Shown piece by piece: positions 16,880 to 26,000 of a DNA stretch of 64,000 bases (the first letter of the stretch is position 1; each line of letters opens with the position of its first letter). Under the pieces are notes generated by a model. That model did no database searches and was not told the DNA's origin. It saw only the letters and a program-made list of their open reading frames with translations. A program made the translations under genes and the position numbers. This DNA comes from Cupriavidus sp. IDO (GTDB lineage Bacteria > Pseudomonadota > Gammaproteobacteria > Burkholderiales > Burkholderiaceae), in the NCBI RefSeq assembly GCF_000812465.1, contig NZ_JWMA01000071.1, positions 17,930-81,929 on the forward strand, given 5' to 3'.

Positions 16880-17914
16880 ATGGACGCTCTTGTCATCCAC
16901 GGCGCCAACGATCTGCGCATCGAAGACGTTGACACCCCCGACGTGCAGCCGCACCAGATGCGCGTACATGTCCGCTTTGGCGGCATCTGCGGCTCTGACC
17001 TGCACTATTACAACCACGGTGGCTTTGGTACCGTGCGTGTTAGTGAGCCGATGGTGCTCGGCCATGAGGTAGCTGGCCGCATTGAGGAGGTCGGGCAAAA
17101 TGTGCGCAGCCACGCCAAGGGTGATCGCGTCGCGATCAGCCCAAGCCGCCCCTGCGGCCTGTGCCAATATTGCCAACAAGGCCTGCAGAATCATTGCCTG
17201 GATATGCGCTACTACGGCAGTGCCATGCGCACACCGCATGTACAAGGTGCATTCCGCCGCGAGATCGTCATCGAGGAATCCCAGGCCCATCGCCTTGCCG
17301 ATTCGCTGAGCGACCAGGAAGGTGCAATGGCCGAGCCCCTGTCGGTGGCACTGCACGCCGTTCGCCGCGCCGGTCCGTTGCTGGGCAAGCGCGTGCTTGT
17401 GACCGGCTGCGGCCCCATTGGAGCATTGATCGTGGTGGCGGCAAGGCGTGCTGGCGCGGCAGAGATCATCGTCACGGACATGGGTGCCTACCCCCTGCGG
17501 GCCGCCCTCGCGGTGGGCGCGGATGTGACGCTCAACGTCGCCGAACAGCCCGAGGCACTCAAGCCATACACGGTCGACAAGGGTCAAATCGACGTACTGT
17601 TCGAGGCCAGTGGCAATGAACGGGCGTTACGTGGAGCCATCGACGCCATGCGTCCCCGAGGCATCATCGTGCAAGTGGGCTTGGGCGGCGAGATGACTTT
17701 GCCCATCAATGCCATCGTCGCAAAGGAATTGGAGCTGCGAGGCGCCTTCCGATTCCATGAAGAGTTTGCGATGGCCGTCGAACTGCTGAACAAGAGACTG
17801 GTCGACGTGAAGCCACTGATCTCCGCCACCGTGCCTTACCGGGATGCGGGTCATGCGTTCGCGTTGGCGGCCGACCGCACGCAGGCAATGAAAGTCCTGC
17901 TGGACTTCCAATGA
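16880..17914 (+). CDS. idnD: Zinc-dependent alcohol dehydrogenase, L-idonate 5-dehydrogenase-like
   Basis: Medium-chain zinc dehydrogenase, 344 residues, oxidising L-idonate to 5-ketogluconate in the E. coli pathway. The catalytic zinc site is seen as GGICGSDLHYY and GHEVAGRIEEVG; the structural zinc site is the four-cysteine pattern CGLCQYCQQGLQNHC near residues 94-108; the cofactor loop is VTGCGPIGALIVVAARRAG. It is 16 bases after the IdnO-like gene. Together with IdnO and GntK it completes the idonate-to-6-phosphogluconate route. No dedicated sugar-acid permease occurs in the operon. Confidence 0.9.
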   Translation: MDALVIHGANDLRIEDVDTPDVQPHQMRVHVRFGGICGSDLHYYNHGGFGTVRVSEPMVLGHEVAGRIEEVGQNVRSHAKGDRVAISPSRPCGLCQYCQQGLQNHCLDMRYYGSAMRTPHVQGAFRREIVIEESQAHRLADSLSDQEGAMAEPLSVALHAVRRAGPLLGKRVLVTGCGPIGALIVVAARRAGAAEIIVTDMGAYPLRAALAVGADVTLNVAEQPEALKPYTVDKGQIDVLFEASGNERALRGAIDAMRPRGIIVQVGLGGEMTLPINAIVAKELELRGAFRFHEEFAMAVELLNKRLVDVKPLISATVPYRDAGHAFALAADRTQAMKVLLDFQ

Positions 17915-17973
17915 CATCACACCAGACGCGCCGGCAGCGGCGCCGATTCTGAGTAGCTTTCCTGGAGACCTGG

Positions 17974-19104
17974 ATGTTAATAGGCATTCCGCTGCAAACC
18001 GCGGAGGGCGAGACCCGTGTCGCCCTTACGCCGGAGACAGCAAAGAAACTGAAGGCTCATGGCCACGTGCTGCGTGTGCAGACTGGCGCGGGCTGCAGGT
18101 CGTCGATCCCCGATCAGGCCTACGAGTCCGTTGGCTGTGAAATCACCGACGCGGCCGGTGCATTCGGCTCCGACCTGGTGCTCACCGTTCGCTCCCCCGC
18201 GCCGGAAGACCTGTCCCTGATGAGGCCAAGCGCCGTACTGGTGGGCATGCTCGATCCCTTCAACAGGGACAACCTTGCTCGCCTGGCGGGGGCTGGCCTC
18301 ACCGGCTTCGCGCTGGAAGCCGCCCCGCGCACCACCCGGGCACAGAGCATGGACGTGCTCTCGTCGCAGGCCAACATCGCCGGATACAAGGCGGTCATGA
18401 TGGCTGCCGATCGCTACCAGCGCTTCTTTCCGATGCTGATGACGGCTGCCGGCACTGTGAAGGCAGCCCGGGTGGTGGTTCTTGGCGTCGGCGTGGCCGG
18501 CCTGCAGGCCATCGCCACAGCCAAGCGCCTTGGCGCGGTGGTCGAAGCGTCGGATGTCCGGCCCTCGGTCAAGGAACAGGTTGAGTCGCTGGGTGCCAAG
18601 TTCATCGAAGTACCCTACGAGACAGCCGAGGAGAGGGAGGCCGCCGAAGGCGCAGGCGGCTATGCCCGTCCCATGCCAGCTTCATGGCTCGAGCGCCAGA
18701 GGGTAGAGGTCGCCAAACGGGTGACCCAGGCCGACGTGGTGATCTCCACTGCGCTCATCCCAGGGCGAGCCGCGCCGATACTGATCACCGAGGAGATGGT
18801 GCAAGGGATGAAACAGGGCTCGCTGATTGTAGACATTGCCGCCGGCAAAGGTACGGATGGAGTGAGCGGAAACTGCCCACTCACCGAAGCGGGCAAGACG
18901 GTGGCCAAACATGGCGTGACCATTGTAGGCGAGACGAACCTGCCCGCACTCGTAGCTGCCGATGCCTCAGCCTTGTACGCCCGCAACGTGCTCGACTTCC
19001 TGAAACTGATTCTTCCCAAAGACGGGGTGCTCACGATCGATGAAAGCGACGACATCGTCGCCGCCTGCCTGGTCACCAAGGGCGGAACGGTACTGAGAAC
19101 CTGA
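17974..19104 (+). CDS. pntA: NAD(P) transhydrogenase alpha subunit, part 1 (NAD-binding domain I)
   Basis: Cytosolic NAD(H)-binding component of the proton-translocating transhydrogenase, 376 residues, in the split three-gene arrangement. The N-terminus MLIGIPLQTAEGETRVALTP matches the family. RQD-loop-type and nucleotide-binding motifs are evident: SQANIAGYKAVMMAADRYQRFFPML, the Rossmann loop VVVLGVGVAGLQAIATAKRLGA, and AEGAGGYARPM for the mobile loop. It ends with VLTIDESDDIVAACLVTKGG. Located 59 bases after idnD, and read as part of the sugar-acid operon because spacing and orientation permit it. Confidence 0.95.
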   Translation: MLIGIPLQTAEGETRVALTPETAKKLKAHGHVLRVQTGAGCRSSIPDQAYESVGCEITDAAGAFGSDLVLTVRSPAPEDLSLMRPSAVLVGMLDPFNRDNLARLAGAGLTGFALEAAPRTTRAQSMDVLSSQANIAGYKAVMMAADRYQRFFPMLMTAAGTVKAARVVVLGVGVAGLQAIATAKRLGAVVEASDVRPSVKEQVESLGAKFIEVPYETAEEREAAEGAGGYARPMPASWLERQRVEVAKRVTQADVVISTALIPGRAAPILITEEMVQGMKQGSLIVDIAAGKGTDGVSGNCPLTEAGKTVAKHGVTIVGETNLPALVAADASALYARNVLDFLKLILPKDGVLTIDESDDIVAACLVTKGGTVLRT

Positions 19105-19115
19105 GGAGCAACATT

Positions 19116-19439
19116 ATGGAAGCGGTCTCGCACACCATCATCAATCTCACCACGTTCGTGTTGGCCGTCTATGTTGGCTACCACGTGGTATGGAACGTTA
19201 CGCCGGCCTTGCACACACCGCTGATGGCTGTGACCAACGCCATTTCGGCCATCGTGATTGTCGGCGCCATGCTGGCAGCAGCACTCACCGAGACGACGCT
19301 GGGCAAGGTCGTGGGGGTACTTGCCGTCGCCTTAGCCGCCGTCAATGTCTTCGGTGGCTTCCTGGTAACGCGCCGGATGCTGGAGATGTTCAAAAAGAAG
19401 GACAAGAAGCCTGCGGCTTATAGAGAGGGGGCCAAGTGA
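19116..19439 (+). CDS. NAD(P) transhydrogenase alpha subunit, part 2 (membrane anchor)
   Basis: Membrane segment of the transhydrogenase alpha subunit (PntA2/PntAB), 107 residues with three to four hydrophobic helices: near residues 5-25, 30-50, and GVLAVALAAVNVFGGFLVTRR. It ends in a lysine-rich cytoplasmic tail (KKKDKKPAAYREG). An SD sequence GAGGAG precedes the ATG. Its stop overlaps the GTG start of pntB by four bases (GTGA). Together with the flanking genes it forms the proton channel. Confidence 0.93.
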   Translation: MEAVSHTIINLTTFVLAVYVGYHVVWNVTPALHTPLMAVTNAISAIVIVGAMLAAALTETTLGKVVGVLAVALAAVNVFGGFLVTRRMLEMFKKKDKKPAAYREGAK

Positions 19440-20875
19440 ACTTGGATTTCATCAGTCTGAACGTGGTTACCCTGCTTTACCTGGTGGCCAGCGTCTTCTT
19501 TATTCAAGCCTTGAAGGGCTTGAGCCATCCCACCACTTCGATTCGCGGAAACCGCTTCGGCATGACCGGGATGGCCATTGCCGTGCTTACGACTGGCACA
19601 TTGATCCTCAAGCTTGCCGGGGGGAGTCCGCTAGGCCTCGGCTATGTTCTGCTTGGACTGGTGATCGGGGGCGGCGCCGGCGCCTTCATGGCGCAGCGCG
19701 TAGAGATGACCAGGATGCCAGAGCTGGTGGCCTTCATGCATAGCATGATCGGCCTCGCGGCTGTGTTCATCGCGGTGGCGGCCGTTGCGGAACCGTACGC
19801 CTTCGGCATCTCGCCCAAAGGTCAAGCGATTCCCACCGGCAACCGGCTGGAACTCTTTCTTGGGGCTGCGATTGGCGCGATCACCTTCTCCGGGTCGGTC
19901 ATCGCCTTCGGCAAGCTTTCCGGCAAGTACAAGTTCCGCCTGTTCCAGGGCGCCCCGGTGCAGTTCGCTGGGCAGCACATGCTGAACCTGCTGCTGGGCC
20001 TGACCACCATCGGCCTGGGGGTCGCATTCATTGCCTCCGAGAGCTGGCCGGCGTTCATCGCAATGCTGGCACTGGCCTTCCTCATGGGCGTGCTGATCAT
20101 TATTCCCATCGGCGGCGCCGACATGCCGGTAGTGGTATCAATGCTCAACAGCTATTCTGGCTGGGCGGCCGCAGGCATCGGCTTCAGCCTGAACAACAGC
20201 ATGCTGATTGTCGCCGGTTCGCTAGTGGGCAGTTCCGGCGCGATCCTGAGCTACATCATGTGCAAGGCGATGAATCGCTCCTTCTTCAACGTGATCCTGG
20301 GCGGCTTCGGCGGTGAAACAGGCAGCGCACAAGCAGGCGCCATCCAGCAGCGTAGCGTCAAGAGTGGCAGCGCCGACGATGCGGCCTTTATCCTGGGCAA
20401 TGCCGAGACTGTGGTGATCGTGCCTGGCTATGGACTGGCTGTAGCCCGCGCCCAGCATGCGGTCAAGGAACTGGCCGAGAAGCTCACGCACAAAGGTATC
20501 ACCGTGAAGTACGCCATCCACCCCGTTGCAGGGCGTATGCCGGGCCACATGAATGTGCTGCTGGCTGAAGCCGAGGTGCCTTACGATCAGGTATTCGAGA
20601 TGGAGGACATCAACAGCGAATTTGGCCAAGCCGATGTGGCGATCATCCTGGGCGCCAACGACGTGGTGAACCCCGCAGCGCAGCAGAAGGGCAGCTCGAT
20701 TTATGGCATGCCCATTCTGGAAGCCTACAAGGCGAAGACCATTATCGTGAACAAGCGATCAATGGCCGCTGGCTACGCAGGCCTGGATAACGAACTGTTC
20801 TATCTGGATAAAACCATGATGGTTTTCGGCGACGCCAAGAAGGTAGTCGAGGACATGGGCAAAGCCGTGGAGTAA
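19436..20875 (+). CDS. pntB: NAD(P) transhydrogenase beta subunit
   Basis: NADP(H)-binding and membrane subunit of the transhydrogenase, 479 residues, starting with GTG inside the preceding stop. The first ~270 residues are a series of transmembrane helices. The C-terminal domain III carries NADP-binding motifs VVIVPGYGLAVARAQHAV, YAIHPVAGRMPGHMNVLLAE, and IILGANDVVNPAAQ with NKRSMAAGYAGLDNELF near the end. The enzyme couples the proton motive force to hydride transfer from NADH to NADPH. In this operon it would rebalance the reducing equivalents produced by the sugar-acid dehydrogenases. Confidence 0.96.
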   Translation: MNLDFISLNVVTLLYLVASVFFIQALKGLSHPTTSIRGNRFGMTGMAIAVLTTGTLILKLAGGSPLGLGYVLLGLVIGGGAGAFMAQRVEMTRMPELVAFMHSMIGLAAVFIAVAAVAEPYAFGISPKGQAIPTGNRLELFLGAAIGAITFSGSVIAFGKLSGKYKFRLFQGAPVQFAGQHMLNLLLGLTTIGLGVAFIASESWPAFIAMLALAFLMGVLIIIPIGGADMPVVVSMLNSYSGWAAAGIGFSLNNSMLIVAGSLVGSSGAILSYIMCKAMNRSFFNVILGGFGGETGSAQAGAIQQRSVKSGSADDAAFILGNAETVVIVPGYGLAVARAQHAVKELAEKLTHKGITVKYAIHPVAGRMPGHMNVLLAEAEVPYDQVFEMEDINSEFGQADVAIILGANDVVNPAAQQKGSSIYGMPILEAYKAKTIIVNKRSMAAGYAGLDNELFYLDKTMMVFGDAKKVVEDMGKAVE

Positions 20876-21581
20876 GGACGACTCGCCCTGCCCCGGCGGC
20901 CACTGCGGAAACGGCCCGGCGACTTTGCCCAGGCCTTCACAGCTTCTGAGTGGTGAGTGTATCGACCTGCCACAGAATACCCCGCTCTACAGTCTAGTTG
21001 CGCGGCTATGTCGGCGCATGTCGGGGTTCGTTTCTCCTACGCTGAGATCGCGCGACGGACCGAGGAGCGGGCTTCGACCAAGCATAAGCTGACACTATTT
21101 CCCCATAGACAAGTCGTCTTTGTCGGCAGAGTTAGCACGGCGTTTAATTCAGCCTTAACCACTATTTGATATTTCCAGAAGGAGAACGTTGTGACCTCTT
21201 CTACGACTCGAGCCACCTTCGCCTTCGCTGGAATCGTCATTCTGACGAATGCTTCTATCGGCACTGTGTCGCGCGCTTCGAACTGACGAGCTGCGCCGCC
21301 AGAGGGAAACGAGGCAAGTCGCCCTGTTTCTCATGTCAGCCGTCACCACCGCAGGAATTATCAAGGAAGCAGCGCTCGCCTCGCTAACACCGTCGCTGCG
21401 CTGAAGTAGCGCGAACGCCGACAGCCTCGAGCACGCACTGCGACCGGCAGGCTTCCGACCCAATTGGCCAGACACTCCGTCATTCAACCGCCCTTGCGCG
21501 CAAGGCGGCTGAAAGGGGATTCGTGCGTCCGGCAACCGAGCATCACAACAATGGCATGTAGCCCACTGAAAGGGAGGGAAA
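20876..21581. other. Intergenic region between pntB and the porin gene
   Basis: About 700 bases without a full-size gene. It contains a candidate small frameshifted gene at 21191-21404, described separately. The remainder, including the stretch before the porin ATG, must hold the porin promoter; no strong terminator was recognised after pntB. Confidence 0.5.
21191..21404 (+). pseudogene. Possible small gene with a frameshift, function unknown
   Basis: A perfect AAGGAG (21179-21184) lies six bases before a GTG at 21191. The first frame reads MTSSTTRATFAFAGIVILTN and continues to SRASN before a TGA near 21286. In the neighbouring frame the sequence continues without interruption as RALRTDELRRQRETRQVALF and then AVTTAGIIKEAALASLTPSL to a TGA at 21402-21404. 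Joining the frames would give a roughly 70-residue protein with two hydrophobic segments. I do not recognise the family. It may be a decayed small membrane protein, or a sequencing indel in an intact one. Confidence 0.35.
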
Positions 21582-22688
21582 ATGAAGAAATCGCTTATGA
21601 CGGTTGCTGTTCTCGGGACCATTTCCGGCGCGGTGCACTCGCAAAGCAGCGTGTCGCTATACGGCGTCATCGACGTCGGCATACGCTACAACACGCATCA
21701 GAACGCTGCCGGCGACAGCAAGATCGGTATGGGCAATGGCGGTCCGCTGTCGGGCAGCCGATGGGGCATGATCGGCACTGAAGACCTGGGCGGCGGCAAT
21801 AAGGCACTCTTCCAGCTCGAGTCCGGATTCACCCCCGGCACCGGAGCAACCCAGCAATCGACACCGTCCGGCAATGCGCGCCTGTTCGGCCGAACCGCGC
21901 TCGTCGGCCTCTCCTCGCCAACCTACGGCGACATCACGCTGGGCCGTCAATACACGCTGGTCCACGAGATGGCGTTCCTCCATGACGTGTACTCCCTGTC
22001 AAACTATGTCGGCACGCTCGGCTTTCAGGGCGCAGGACTTACCGGCGGCGGTCGTCTGGACAACACCGTACGCTATACGTCTCCCACCTTCGGTGGCTTT
22101 AGTTTCAAGGGCGCTTACACCTTCGGCGAAGTCGCCGGTGACGCCAAGCGGTTTTCCTCTCCCGCGGTGGCCGCCTCCTACGACAGCGGTCCGTTGAGCG
22201 TCGGCGCGGCGTTCCAGATCGTCAACAATATCGGTGGGCTTACGCCAGCTACAACAGCCTATGGCAGCACGTACTTCGGCATCCTGATCCCGGACAGCAC
22301 CCAGAAGGTGTTCACCGTAGGCGCGACCTACAAGATCGGCGCGGCCAAGCTATACGGGTCCTACATCTATAGCAACGTCTACCCGGCGGGCTACCGGAAC
22401 GACTCGTTCTCAGCGGCGGTGAGCTACGCACTGTCGCCCGCGCTTGAACTGAAACTGCCCGTCTACGTGGATTTTCTCAAGCACGGTGGGCAGAATGGCA
22501 CGCGCATCACCGGTGGCCCGCTGCTGGACTACAGTTTGAGCAAGCGCACCGATGTCTACGTAGGCGTCGACTATACAAAATTCACAGGAGCATGGCGAAC
22601 ACTGGCGGGCACACCGGGATTCACCCTGCCCGTCAGCGGACGCGATTCCGTGTTCGAGGCCACGGTCGGCATGCGGCATAAGTTCTGA
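21582..22688 (+). CDS. Outer-membrane porin (Burkholderiales OmpC-type)
   Basis: Sixteen-stranded general porin forming trimeric channels in the outer membrane, 368 residues. Residues 1-20 are a signal peptide (MKKSLMTVAVLGTISGAVHS), and the mature protein begins SSVSLYGVIDVGIRY, the standard first strand. Further hallmarks are SRWGMIGTEDLGGGNKALFQLESG, RLFGRTALVGLSS..GDITLGRQY in loop 3, and the C-terminal strand ending in Phe (GMRHKF), which is the BAM recognition signal. An SD AGGGAGG precedes the ATG. Solitary gene; substrate preference unknown, but it may serve the adjacent sugar-acid operon. Confidence 0.95.
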   Translation: MKKSLMTVAVLGTISGAVHSQSSVSLYGVIDVGIRYNTHQNAAGDSKIGMGNGGPLSGSRWGMIGTEDLGGGNKALFQLESGFTPGTGATQQSTPSGNARLFGRTALVGLSSPTYGDITLGRQYTLVHEMAFLHDVYSLSNYVGTLGFQGAGLTGGGRLDNTVRYTSPTFGGFSFKGAYTFGEVAGDAKRFSSPAVAASYDSGPLSVGAAFQIVNNIGGLTPATTAYGSTYFGILIPDSTQKVFTVGATYKIGAAKLYGSYIYSNVYPAGYRNDSFSAAVSYALSPALELKLPVYVDFLKHGGQNGTRITGGPLLDYSLSKRTDVYVGVDYTKFTGAWRTLAGTPGFTLPVSGRDSVFEATVGMRHKF

Positions 22689-22747
22689 CCAAACGATGCG
22701 CTGGGATCGGCGCGGCGTTCTCGCCGGTACCAAGTCCCAGGCGGGAA

Positions 22748-22780
22748 GCAAGAGGGCCTGCACAGTGCAGGCCCTCTTGC
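22748..22780. terminator. Perfect inverted repeat after the porin gene
   Basis: A 15-base perfect stem (GCAAGAGGGCCTGCA and its complement) around a three-base centre, 60 bases after the porin stop. The stem is very stable, but only CTTGG follows, so a classical T-run is missing. It may act as terminator or mRNA 3' stabiliser. Confidence 0.65.
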
Positions 22781-22944
22781 TTGGATGGCGCAGCCGCTAA
22801 GAGCCCTCCTGCCTATCCCCCTTGGATTAGCGGCGACACATCAACTCGCGCTGCAGGTTTCGATACTCATTGAAATGCCGAATCGCCCGCATCCCGTTCC
22901 CGAGTGTCTCCAAGATGCGGGCCGCGTTGAAGTGTGGTGGTGCA

Positions 22945-23040
22945 CGAAGAACTCCGCCGGCACGATATCCGGGTTCTCGCTGACTTCCTCGCCCACGCGC
23001 ACCATGTCCCGTCCACAGCCTGGTGCTGAGGGTCTGCCGA
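22945..23040 (-). pseudogene. Fossil fragment of an IS66 TnpC zinc-ribbon region
   Basis: On the minus strand one frame reads APGCGRDMVRVGEEVSEN and then PDIVPAEFFVHHH. This matches the zinc-ribbon segment of IS66-family TnpC, which in the intact element at the right end of this window reads CPQCGGTLNELGEDIAEQ and EYVPGHWRVIRHRR. Only about 31 codons remain. Directly downstream another frame reads HFNAARILETLGNGMRAIR up to QRELMCRR and a stop, of unknown origin. This looks like the scar of an old insertion and deletion beside the cyclase gene. Confidence 0.5.
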
Positions 23041-23075
23041 GTGCACCCGAGCATAGCCATGCCGTGGTGTACGCT

Positions 23076-26000
23076 TCAGTCGAACTCGGCGAGCATCGCC
23101 TTGGCTTCCTGCAGGTCCAGTGTGTCGAATCCCTCAGTGAACCCCTTGTAGACCTCGCTCAGCATCTCGCGCGCCTCGGCCGACCTGCCCTGCCGCCGCC
23201 ACAGCCGGCTCAAAGCCATCACCCCGCGCAACTCCATCGACCGGGCGCCCTGGCGGCGGGCGATTGCGATCGCCTGCAGGAAGCAGGCCTCGGCCTCGTC
23301 CCGGCGGCTGGCCTCCTCCCCCTCGCGGACATGCAGCAGCGTCAGTTCCCCCTTGAGCCGGTACAGCTCCGCTTCGTACAGGTGCTCCTGCGTCCGCTCC
23401 ACCAGGCGCAGCGCCTCAGCCAGCGTCTTGAGCCCTGCCTCCGCCTGCCCCGCTCTCGCATAGGCCTCGGCCAGCAGCGCCAGGAAATGAGGTAGCCAAA
23501 GCTCCGCCCCAGTGCCCCGGTAACCGCTCAAACCCTGCAGCATCCTTTCGATGCCCTCTGCTGCGCGTCCCTGCGCGGCTAGCGCCCAGCCCGAGAGGAT
23601 GGTTCCCCAAGTCAACCAGAACGGGAAGCCCTGCTCATTCGCGAGCGCGAGAAGTGCCTCCGCCATCTCGCGGGTCGGCTGCGCCTCGCGGCGGTGCAGA
23701 TGAAGCTCGGCGGCGAATTGCAAGGCAGCGGCCGAAGCAAGAGGCTGAGACCGGCTCTGGGCCAGGGCGAGCATTTCCTGGGTGCGCGCCAGAGCTTGAT
23801 CCGGATAGCCGAGAAGCCACAGGTCCAAGGCGACGAAGGCCAGCCCGAGCACGCCGGGCTCCAGGAAAAAGTCAGGCGAGTGGCGCTGCCGAGGGTCATA
23901 GAGGGCCAGAGCCTGCTCCAACTGCGCGCGGGCAGGCTCCAGCTCGCCGAGACTCAATAAGCTGGCCCCCAACGCCCGATGGGCTTCTACGAGCAACGCA
24001 GGGTCTTGCGCCTTCTCGGCCAGCGCAAGGAGTTGCTCCCCCAGCTCGCGTGCGGTCCGCAGCTCGCCACGGACTATATAAAACAGGCGCAGCCCTAGCA
24101 CGGAGGGGAAGAGCTGGGTCGTATCCCCGAGCTGTCGACACAGCATTAACGCACGGGTGTAGGTCGCCTCCACTTCCGGGGCACCGTGCCCCTTGGCGGC
24201 CATCCAGGCCGGGCCGAGGGTGATCTGCAGCGCGAGCTCCTGCCGCGCGCGCTCGGGCGTGTCGGGCTGGGTCTCGAGCAAGGCCAGGGCCCTGGTGAGG
24301 TGGGCGACCGCTTCGGCATCGGCGGAGCGCTGCACTGCCTGGCGCCCGGCGCAATGCAGGTATTCCACCGCCTTGGCCGCGTTGCCGCTGCAGCTGAAAT
24401 GATGGGCCAGCTCGCTGCAGTGCTCTTCGAGCTGGTCATTGTGCAGGGCCTCGATTGCTTGGCCCGTGCGCTCGTGCAGCGCACGGCGCCGCTTGATCAG
24501 CAGCGAGCCGTAGCTGACCTCCTGGGTCAGCCCATGCTTGAAGCTGAACTCCACCTCCGGAAACGCCTGCTGCTCGTAGATGAACTCCCCGGCCTGCAGC
24601 CGGCTCAGCAGGCTCTTGAGCGCGTCTTCGGGCTGCTCGACGACGCGCGCAAGCAGGCTCCAGGCAAATGCCTTGCCGATCACCGCCAGGGTCTGCAGCA
24701 GCGCCTTCTCGGCCGGCTCCAGGCGGTCGATGCGGGCGGCGAGCACCCCCTGCACGGTGGTCGGGATGTGCAGGGCGGTCGGGATCTGCTCGAGCCGGTA
24801 ATGCCCGCGCTCGCCGCGCAGCACCTGCTTCTCGATCAGCGTCTGCACCACTTCCTCGATGAAGAAGGGGTTGCCTTCGGTCTGCTCTAGGATCAGGCGT
24901 TCGAGCGGCGCGACCCCGGCGCCCTCGCCCAGCAGATCTCGCAGCAGTTCCCGGGCTTCGGCGCCGCCCAGGGGATCGAGCCGCAGCTGGGTGTAGTAGC
25001 CCTTGCGGCTCCAGTCGTGCCGGTATTCGGGCCGGTAGTTGACCAGCAGCAGGATGCGGGCGTTGGCCACGTTCTCGCCGAGAAAGCCGAGGAAGGCCTC
25101 GGTCTCGCTGTCGAGCCACTGCAGGTCCTCGACGATCAGCTCCAGGGGTTGGGCCAGGCTCTCGCGCACTAAGAGCCCCTTGATGGCCTCGAAAGTGCGC
25201 TGCCGGCGGATCTGAGGGTTCATCTGCGCCAGCGCCGAGCTCGGCTCGGTGCCCCCCAGCAGGTGCAACAGATAGGGCAGGCTGTCGTCCAGCGCGCGGT
25301 CCAGGGTCAGTAGCTTGCCGGTGAGCTTCTCGCGCCGCCGGCGCTCATCGTCCTGCCCCGTGATCTGGCAGTAGTTCCTCAGCAGCTCGATCAGCGGCAG
25401 GTAAGGATAGGCCTTGCCGTGCGAGACCGAGAAGGTCTCCAGCACGAGGCAATCTCGCGGCGCGAGCAGCTTGAACTCGTGGAACAGCCGCGACTTGCCG
25501 ACCCCCGGCTGGCCAACCACGCCGACGATCTGTCCGTGCCCGGCATGCGCCTGCGCCCGCGCCTCGCGCAGCTGCTCGAGCTCGCGGGCCCGGCCGACAA
25601 AGCGCGCCAGCCCGCGGCTGGCCGACATCTGCAGCCGGGTGCGCAGCGGGCCCAGGCCCAGTACTTCGAAGATAGGCAGCGGCTCGCTGAGCCCCTTTAT
25701 CGGCGTCGCGCCGAGCGCCTTGAATGCGAAATAGCCCTCGGCCAGCTTGTGCGTGTCTTCGCTCGCAATGATCGAGCCGGGCACTGCGATGCCCTCCATG
25801 CGCGATGCGATGTGGATAGAGTTGCCTACCGGATCGTAGTCGGTATGCAAGTCCTCGGTGCGGATCGCGCGCACCACGACCTCGCCCGAATTGACGCCCA
25901 CGCGGATCTGCAGTGCGATACCCTGGGCTTGGCGCACGCGGTCGGCGTAGCGGCGCATGTCCTCCTGCATGCGCAGCGCTGCCAGCAGGGCGCGCTGCGC

